From NCBI GenBank assembly GCA_026182355.1, contig JAPFBL010000378.1, positions 186,001 through 250,000 on the forward strand: a DNA stretch of 64,000 nucleotides. Reading direction: 5' to 3'. Origin of the DNA: Hermatobates lingyangjiaoensis (taxonomy: Eukaryota > Arthropoda > Insecta > Hemiptera > Hermatobatidae). The notes beneath the pieces are model-generated. The model searched no databases. It was not told the origin of the DNA and saw only the letters and a program-made list of their open reading frames with translations. Each line of letters starts with the position of its first letter. Within the stretch, counting starts at the first letter, position 1. Position numbers and translations under genes: made by a program. Below, one piece after another: positions 56,150-64,000 of the stretch.

Positions 56150-56726
56150 TACTATGGACTGCCAAATTAATATTAATTTTACATTAAAAAATAAATAATC
56201 TGTTAAACTATCATACAATCGTTCAATAGTTTAGAAATTGTCCGTCTTAAAGAGGAAATTTCCTCAGAAGCAGTTGTTCTTATGGATGGATAATGTTTGA
56301 AACAAGTCTATTCCAATAGCATGATATCGTTCAATAACATGAACGATTCCGTAACTTATACTAACCTCTCTGGTAGTAATACCCATATATTTAACATACT
56401 TTTTTTTAGAAATATAAAACCTTTCCAAAGAAATTATTTAAAGTAAAACAAAGTTTTTAAAAATAGTAAATTTGTTTCCCTCTATAAATAATAAAGTGAT
56501 TCCTTTTTCTTCTATAATAATTTTGAAATAAATAAATTAACTTACAGAAGAAAGAATTATTGAAAAAGAAAACTTTTACCTTACAACTGTATGTGGAAAA
56601 ATGTTTCTTTTTCGAAAATGTTTACTTCTAGTAAGTTTATATCTAAAGTAGTTTTACTACTATCACTTTATGACCTACTTATCTACTGCTTTTGGTCTGC
56701 GTTTACTTGTTTCTTTGTAATCCCTG

Positions 56727-56830
56727 TCTATGGACCTGAAAAAAAGGTTTTAAATAAAATCTGAAATGTTTGTATTGAAAGTTTGGTTTGATTCTGGAAT
56801 AATGACCAAATTCAAAGCTACTATTGGTAT
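56727..56830 (+). mobile_element. Old family F PLE terminal fragment
   Basis: Reads CTATGGACCTGAAAAAAAGG, the A+T stem, then CTGAAATGTTTGTATTGAAAG in place of CCGAAACGTTGGCAATGAGAG, followed by TTTGATTCTGGAATAATGACC. Single copy, diverged, core destroyed. Confidence 0.6.
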
Positions 56831-59064
56831 ATATTCGAACTAGTTATGACATCCAGGGACTCAAATGTTTATGTGGATAGGTTATGTTGATAAGTTCTGG
56901 TGTGGACTGGGCTAGAGAATTGTTCTTACTTCCGACTGAACCTTATCTCGGAGGAATGCAATATAACCTTTCGGAGGGGGCTGATAACAGCCGAATAATT
57001 AATAGTACCGTTTGTCTAAAACTGTCAGACCTAATCTAATTTATAAGTGAAATAAAAATCAACGTTCGAACAGTAAGAAGTTCAGAATTGGGAATAACAT
57101 CTTCCAACAAAGTAAATAACCTTGTCTGAGTAACATAACCTTTCAGTGAGTGATTCTGAAAAGATGCAGTTACTTTATCGAAAGATCTTAGTCCAACAAT
57201 ATCTAAATTCAACGAATCTAAATTCTCACAGTGGTTTAGATGTTGAACAGACTTTGGTAACCCCTATACATAATATGAGCAGGATCAGACAAACTCATGA
57301 TTGTAAACCTATAACAAAAGCTAAGATAAGCTATAATCTATTTATATAAAAATAGACTGAAGGTATTGTATGTGTGTGTTCTCCCTATAGAAAATTTATA
57401 CAAGAAACTTACAAAAAACTTTTTGATTCAACTTTATGTAAATTTTTCCTAGAAAACCAATGGTGCTATTTTCATTTTGATTAGATCTCATTTGGTGGGT
57501 CCACGGACCCATGATTTATAAACCTCTTCATAATAGATAAGGTTTGCTTTATAACCTGTTTGTTTACATTTTCAGCTTAATTAATAATGGCGGCCGCAGA
57601 ATAGGCTATCTCTTATTACCAAGTTCTAAAATTTCTACCTCCTTTCTTCAAGTCGAAACATCCAGGTACCAGAAATTTTATTACTGTTTTCAGATTAATA
57701 ATAAAGGCAATTATTGTAATTTAATATGAGTTTGTTATTAACTTTAATAGATCTTTAGCTATTTGCAATGATTAGCTTCCATTAAACTTTCTTTATGTAA
57801 TTTTTTTAACTTGCTTTAAGTATTAAGCATTTAATATATTATTATTCATGATAGTATTACGAATACTACTGACAATATTTGAACCATAATTTAAATCTTT
57901 TAATCAAAGTGTATATAGACTTCTAGACTTCTAGATATAGATATCTAGACTTCTGCCAACATTTCTTCTTGTATTGTTCGACGAAAAATATTTTCTTTTA
58001 TTATTTGTTTAATCTAATCTATCAACTACCAATTCGTATTAAATATGATATCAAATAAAATATCTCAGTTACTAAGGGATAAGATTTTAAAAAGGAATTC
58101 AATTAGAATTGAACAATTATTTAAGTCCTGTTATAAGAAACAATTAAAACTGACTTAAAATTTAATTTAGGTTACAATTTCCTTTTTATTTCATACATTA
58201 ATTTTACTATAGTTTCATTTATATATGTACAACTCAGTGTCTTTGTGTATGTATAGGTTCTCTTACATACTTATACATACTTACATACATTACATTAAAT
58301 ACATACTTGCATACTTATGAACTTTCAAAAAACTGTATAATTGAATCTCAAGTAATTTTTCCCGAGAAAGCTAACAATATTTTGATTTGGTTTCGTTTTG
58401 AGAGCCTAAGGGCTTCATAGCCGTATTTACAGATCCCTTAAAACAGCATTCAGTATAATGAAACGGTTTCAATTCAATTCGACATAGTTATTGTATGGAC
58501 CAACAGATCATTTTAATGTATATTCATTTTAAAAATGCTTTTTAAATGTGGGTCCTAGGAGCAAAGCTACACATAACATGTTTCTCTTTCCATTTCTGGA
58601 ACAAGTTACTATATTTTATGACTGAAACTTCTCGAAAAAAGTTAAAATAAATTTCCTCGAAAAAGTTAAAGATATAATTTTCGTTTTGATAAAAAATTAC
58701 ATCATTTCTACTTTCCTATACCTTCGTTTTAATTTTGAAAAAGAAATATGTGAAATTTATAATCAGTTTTATATTAAATCTTTTTTTTTTGTTGCGTAAT
58801 CTATGTCCTAATCGTCAATTCTAGATATTATTTAAAGAGGCACAAGCTATTCAATAGATTTACATCTTAAATTGGTTGAAATTGATGAAATAATTCTAGC
58901 TAAGTCAACATTTTTAATTTAAAAAGATATTCTTGTTTTAATTTTAATGCATTAATGAGAATTACAAGTTTAATAAATGATTATTAATATGACTTAGTTA
59001 ATCAAGTTTAAAAATATGTGTAGTTATAGTGAAGATCAATGTAAAAGTAATTTTTTTTTCTTTA
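56831..59064. other. A+T-rich DNA, no gene recognised
   Basis: An open stretch at 57146-57349 (+ strand, with EKMQLLYRKILVQQYLNS) is less A+T-biased than most but matches no family I know. ATAACCTTTC-G recurs at 56966 and 57139. A short ACTTCTAGA direct repeat is at 57930-57955, and a CATACTTA-rich stretch is at 58260-58320. Confidence 0.4.
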
Positions 59065-59655
59065 CAGAAGAGCACTGTTTTTTTTTAAACATTTTTGAAC
59101 TGAACACTCTTAATTAAATCAACTAATGGTCACTTCATTTGAACTAAATGGATACAATTGATAAGTATTTATAAATAAAAGTAAGAGAGTTCCTCTTTAT
59201 ATAGTAATTCGTTAAGAATTCCAAAGAGTATTTTATTTTGAAACTTACTAAAACTTGTTAAGTGTTTAGTTAAATTTAAATTAGTTCTTTTTAATTCAAT
59301 TGATCGAGAGTGTTTAGTTCAAAAATGTTGAAAAAAAGGGTCCTTTGTATATAAAAAAAAACTGATTTTACATTGAACTTCACTATAGGTAATTAAACGG
59401 GTTCTCAAACCTTATTCATGATCAATTTATTTAACTGTATCATTCTAAAAATCATTTATTGAACTAGTAATCACCATTAAGGTGTTGAATTAAAAATTAA
59501 GGAGAACTAATAACATATAAACTAAGCTTACTCAATTAAGCTTACACGTTAGAAGTTTTTAAAAGTAAAAAACTTTTGGAATTCTTAAGAAGTTACTATA
59601 TAAAGAAACTCCCTAACTTTTAAGTATAAATATTTGATTATTGATTCATTTAGGC
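59065..59655. repeat. Diverged composite inverted repeat
   Basis: Two inverted pairs are visible. 59076-59115 (TTTAAACATTTTTGAACTGAACACTC) pairs with about 59300-59336. 59135-59290 (around ATAGTAATTCGTTAAGAATTCC) pairs with 59500-59650 (GGAATTCTTAAGAAGTTACTATAT). The family is unknown; no hammerhead motif and no coding sequence was seen. Confidence 0.65.
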
Positions 59656-62600
59656 AAAAGTCAGCAGTCAGTTTTCTTTGTTTCAACTTCTACTTTTGCA
59701 TTCTTCCTCTAGTACAAGTGTGGGAATATTTATTTCTCAAAGGCACTTCCCAAGAAAATACAAGTTGAATTATATTAGAATTGAATTGCTAAAGAATATG
59801 GGTTCCAATTTTATGAAGTAAAGTACTGAAGGTTGCCCAACTGTTTTAAGAAGTAAACAGCTTTATTATTGCTGTTTAAATAAAGTATATATAAATGTTA
59901 AATATTTCACTGTTGAAACATATCATTGAAATCAACTATTAATAAAGTATTCATTACATCATTATTATCATCTATTTAAGTTGCCTTATTTTAATGATTC
60001 AGCGTCATTAACAAGAAGGTAAACATTAATAATAATTTAACAACAGTGTATGTCCTGTGATTATAAACAAAGAATCTGCAGTGGCCTACACTCTACTATA
60101 AGTAAACTTTCACATTCAATCTTAACTCAAAGTTTTTCCCTTTTATTGAAAAAAAAACCCCAACTTTTTTGTTGTTTTAGACATTTGAACTTTTCTTTCA
60201 TTTACTCACACTCTGATTAAAGCATGAATGTATTCTTTACATCACTAATATTAAGATACATTAATATGAGATTTAATAAGAATAGAATTTTTAAAAGTAA
60301 AAAAAATCAACTCCAAGCTAACATGCAGTTTATTTTGTTTTAATGTGACTGACTATACATGCATGTTAATCAATAATTATAATTTGTTTACATGTGACTA
60401 TAATAATGTTGTCAGTAAAAGAAAAGAAGTCATTCATCTATTTGACATGTTATTAAAATTATTTAACTCAGGGCCTAAATCTCATCGGACTTGCACACTC
60501 CACTTCCAAACTTGTCCTATTTTACAACCCATTGCCATAACTAAATTCAACTTCAGATTTCAGTTCTTTAAAAACCTTCATCATTGTACTTACAGAAGTT
60601 TCCTCACTTCGATAGGTTTAGGTGTGATTTGATCAAAATCTTTATCCATTTCAAGGTGATTGGCTCATATACAGATGTAATCTAATCAAAAGTTTCTATC
60701 TCTTCTGGACACTGAGTCTGCATTCTTTTTATAATGTTAAATACGGCTTTCATTCATACTAGTTAAGCAGATAAACTTCTGATAGATGCTCTAAATACAA
60801 TTTTTTAAATTTCTCTTTGAAGATATAGTGTTCTTTACAAATCTAAATAGAATTGGAATGAGCCTTTCAAACTAACTTGGGCTCAGCTTTTCTTGACAAC
60901 TTTTAACGGCTTTCTTCTTGATTTATTTGTCAGTTCCACTCTTCTGAAAAACTAGGTGTACAGAGAAAGAAATACTTGCCAATGCAGGATATTTATCCAG
61001 ACATTTCCAAATTGTTTACTAACTCATTACCACGTGTTCTAAGGCCTGACAAGAAATTCAAATTCTTTACACTGTTCTTCATTATTAATTTATCACTCAG
61101 ACTAGAGTCCTTTTATTGGTATCTCAAAAGCGTTCAATCCAGGTAACCGTTTGGGCTCTCCTCGAGGCCCCTTGTAGAATAATTTATGAAGGCCATTGTA
61201 TCTAACATATACATCATACTATTAATATTTCATTCTATTCTAATTTTTTTAATATTATCTCCCATAGAATCCTTTCCATTTTGAAATATAAACAGAAAAT
61301 TTACCATTTTTGACAGTAACATAAACATAAACAAACACACCAAGTCTTTCAATCCTGAAGGTAGTGCAGGATTGCACTAGTAATCTAGTAATTGATGCAG
61401 TTATCCCTATACACACTTAGTTTTGTGTATCACACAACCCATGCTGTGGTATTATTAGTTTTGCCACAGCATTATTAATAATTTTTTTTTTTTAAAGCCA
61501 CATTAAAGACTTCATTCTTAGACATCATCTCTTATAGCAGAACATTGCGTTTTGTTCCTTTAGCTTAACTTTTCCAATTTAATTTTTGTCATTTGGAAAA
61601 CCTCCAAGGGTATATCCTTAACTTTGATAGTTTTAAGTTAAACTTTCTTGTCATTCAGAAAGATGTAAGGACTGTTTTCGGTAGATTTATACCCAGACTT
61701 ATCTCATTTACCCATCTTTCAACAATTTGTGGAAGTAGAATGTACCCATGCATTGTTAAAATAAACTGCAACTAGTATAACTCATATTTGAAATGTCATT
61801 ATTTTATATAATGTAACGTATATGCTAGATACTCTATTTTCATTGTAATTGAATGATTATTGAAAAATTAGAATCAAGCAATTGTTTGCATAAATTTGAT
61901 AAATTTGATAATAAGCTGACTATGGTATGTATAGTTGACTGTAAGCCACATCATTTTTTTTTCAATGAATTCATTAAACTACTTTAAATTCCCAATTTTG
62001 TAGTTTCAATTCATTTCATTGACACATATATGCGTCAAAATTTTGACTTATAATTCAATCTCAAAGATTGTGAGAGCGATACAAGCCATACCGTTTAACG
62101 GATCAAAATGAAACTCTATACCTAAAAATAGAACATTATGTAGAGGCTGAGTTGAGATAATTTTTTTCAAAATTACACAAACTGACAAACACAAACAACA
62201 AAACCACAAACTGACCCTGTTCTCATAATAATTCTATAAAGCACCAAAAAATGTAAAACATAATTCAAAATGGAAAACATTCTTTGAAAAAAAAATAAAT
62301 GTAATTATCCTACATCTTAAATTAAAAATGATCTTAAAACAATATATTTCCTTCGATTTTTCTGATGTTTTTCAGAAAAAGTAGGAGTATTTTTTTATTA
62401 GCTTTTTTTCCCTACAATGAGTAAATACCACATAATAACTGATTTCACTATGTTACAGTATTTTTTTTTTGTTTTAAATGGGAAAATTTGTCTTAAATAT
62501 TGAATGTAGAAGGTGGTCAGGTAAAATATGTAAGACATCCACTGGCTACTGGAACAAAAGTCATGTTCTCCTGTAAGAGATTATTTGGTAACATGTAATC

Positions 62601-62657
62601 TACCTTTTCGTTTTTCAAAAATGTTATTACTGCTGTAGTTATGCTAATGATATTATA
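59656..62657. other. A+T-rich DNA, no gene recognised; a family E scrap near the end
   Basis: 60480-61200 is slightly richer in C and T than its surroundings, but neither strand gives a recognisable exon. 62412-62460 matches the family E end (GAGTAAATACCACATAATAA) in reverse. Confidence 0.4.
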
Positions 62658-62988
62658 AATTCACATAAGGGGTTATTGAGGATTTTGGTCATAAAACATA
62701 CAACTCCTGATCATCAGCCGACGTTTCGCCAAAAGTTGTTTGGCATTTTCAAGGCTTCATTTAGAAGAAACACTAATTTACTGGTCCATGCTTATATATA
62801 GCTGCATCATAACAAATACACCAGAACCATACTAATGATGTAGCCAGATATAAGCATGGACCAGTAAATTAGTGTCTCTTCTAAATCAAGCCTTGAAAAT
62901 GCCAAACAACTTTTGGCGAAACGTCGGCTGATGATCAGGAGTTGTATGTTTTATGACCAAAATCCTCAATAACCCCTTATGTGAATTT
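62658..62988. mobile_element. Family D PLE terminal palindrome
   Basis: Both ends read TTCACATAAGGGGTTATTGA or its complement, and the arms are near-identical up to a centre near 62823. Each arm contains a hammerhead-like motif; the centre holds only GTCCATGCTTATATA and its complement with a short spacer. No coding part. Confidence 0.85.
62889..62929 (+). ncRNA. Hammerhead-like motif, family D (altered core)
   Basis: AGCC (62889-62892) pairs with GGCT (62926-62929). The core is TTGAAAAT (62893-62900) where CTGANGA plus one base is expected, so C3 and G8 are changed. Helix II is six pairs, GCCAAA (62901-62906) with TTTGGC (62912-62917). GAAA 62918-62921, then self-complementary CG and TC, predicted cleavage after 62925. 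The layout is intact but the core changes suggest it is inactive. Both arms share them. Confidence 0.55.
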
Positions 62989-63380
62989 GAAATATCAGTG
63001 GTCGAGAAACTATATCAATAATGATATTATATGCATTAGTGGTGTGATATACAAAAGTAAGCATATGTATTGATAGGTGAATCAATCACTATCTGTACTA
63101 CCTAAAGGAATGAAAGACTAATAAACATCTCCCATTTAGACATTTATATGATACTTAAATAGAACATTATATATTATATACTCAAGAAGTATGATATTAT
63201 GTTTACTTATAGTAAAGTTGAGTGTAGGCCACTCCATTTTTTTTTTATTGCAACAAAAAAAAAAGGTAGAAAAGAGTTAAATAATCAAACAAGGGGCTAG
63301 AAAAGAAGCTAGGAGCTAAAATGTGAAATGGTGGAGCTAAGCTAGTGAAAAGGAGTAAGGTCTAACTTCGAAGAGCTAAA
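62989..63380. other. A+T-rich DNA, no gene seen
   Basis: Poly-T and poly-A runs near 63240-63265, then an AG-rich stretch (GAGCTAA--GTGAAA, about 63290-63380). Confidence 0.5.
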
Positions 63381-63690
63381 TTGGCAACAAAACTGGTTTT
63401 GACTGTGCGCCAACATACTAGCAAAGCATTGTGCGACTTGTAGTTTTAGTGGCACAGTTATATACCGCAAGCCAGCTAGCTACATTGGCAACAAAACTGG
63501 TTTTGACTGTGCGCCAACATACTAACAAAGCATTGTGCGACTTGTAGTTTTAGTGGCACAGTTATATACCGCAAGCCAGCTAGCTACATTGGCAACAAAA
63601 CTGGTTTTGACTGTGCGCCAACATACTAGCAAAGCATTGTGCGACTTGTAGTTTTAGTGGCACAGTTATATACCGCAAGCCAACTGGCTC
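63381..63690. repeat. 104-bp tandem repeat, three copies
   Basis: TTGGCAACAAAACTGG starts at 63381, 63485 and 63589. The copies are almost identical (one A/G difference near 63520), so the triplication is recent. The unit is less A+T-rich than its surroundings. Confidence 0.95.
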
Positions 63691-63952
63691 TATGATATGA
63701 CCTCACCGGCCTGAGTTTGACGCATGCTCACTGAAGAAGGCCTGGGTCCTTCCGTGAATGAAACCCACAAAATGATTCTCAACTACCGGTATCCGGTATA
63801 TAAACACTCACCTATTTAAAAAACAATTTTTTATTAAAAAAAATAAATTACACAAAATTATTACTAATAAATTAAAATCATTTACAATTATAAGAGATTA
63901 TGAACAATACATATGTATGAAGAATTTTAAACTCTCTCTCTATATATATAAC
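63691..63952. other. Short unassigned stretch
   Basis: Contains ACTACCGGTATCCGGTATAT and then A+T-rich DNA ending in a CT/TA tract (63935-63952). Confidence 0.5.
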
Positions 63953-64000
63953 AAGATTTCACATAAACACGTGAAATAACAATCAAATATCAAACCACAA
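63953..64000. mobile_element. Left end of another family A PLE, cut by the window edge
   Basis: Reads AAGATTTCACATAAACACGTG and on to ATCAAACCACAA, as at 607 and 49801. It abuts a TATATATA tract. Confidence 0.85.

Noticed and set aside
57146..57349. Small + strand ORF with EKMQLLYRKILVQQ
   Set aside because: It starts at a GTG-like position, has no splice context, and matches no known family. It is mentioned only in the regional entry.
60345..61775. Open frames of 60-95 codons
   Set aside because: No domain, no splice pattern, and composition is like untranslated or intergenic DNA.

Overview
The window is from an animal nuclear genome. Two conserved animal genes are recognisable from their exons and GT-AG splice sites: COPS9 (intact, 37839-39683, + strand) and a broken TMCO1 (36684-37622, - strand). 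The DNA is strongly A+T-rich and most of it is repeats. Hammerhead-bearing Penelope-like elements (PLEs), a tRNA-derived SINE and a Tigger/pogo element fit an arthropod, perhaps a chelicerate, but the species is a guess.

Layout. 1-2537: PLE terminal palindromes in A+T-rich DNA. 2538-3470: a diverged 79-bp tandem repeat. 3634-29110: a satellite of about 310-335 bp per unit. It is split at 19113-20051 by a second copy of the 79-bp-repeat segment, so about 9.7 kb (2690-12430) recurs near offset 16.4 kb as 19113-28840. 29111-33104: PLE palindromes and three SINEs with target-site duplications. 34811-39740: a PLE palindrome, then the head-to-head TMCO1 remnant and COPS9. 40311-43702: a cluster of PLE palindromes separated by (TA)n, including a copy with reverse-transcriptase and GIY-YIG coding pieces and 1.1-kb inverted arms. 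44401-46083: a 46-47-bp minisatellite and a rearranged non-LTR retrotransposon. 47379-47765: a small twin-CX9C gene or remnant. 49800-53860: more PLE copies, one nested in another. 55236-56149: a Tigger deletion derivative. 59065-59655: an unassigned inverted repeat. 62658-62988: another PLE palindrome. 63381-63690: a 104-bp triplication. Long stretches between these show no recognisable gene.

The most notable content is a set of unrelated PLE-type terminal sequences (families A to G here). Each can be drawn as a minimal hammerhead ribozyme: a short helix I that differs between families but still pairs, a CTGANGA core plus one extra base, a hairpin helix II, GAAA, a self-complementary 2-4 nt stretch instead of a normal helix III, then the cleavage site. 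Most copies are inverted repeats, so both strands carry the motif. The self-complementary helix III suggests cleavage as a dimer. Hammerheads in PLE terminal repeats are already described; the number of families here, the palindromic layout and the link to (TA)n tracts are what deserve checking.

Coordinates were read by eye. Repeat ends are good to a few bases to a few tens of bases.
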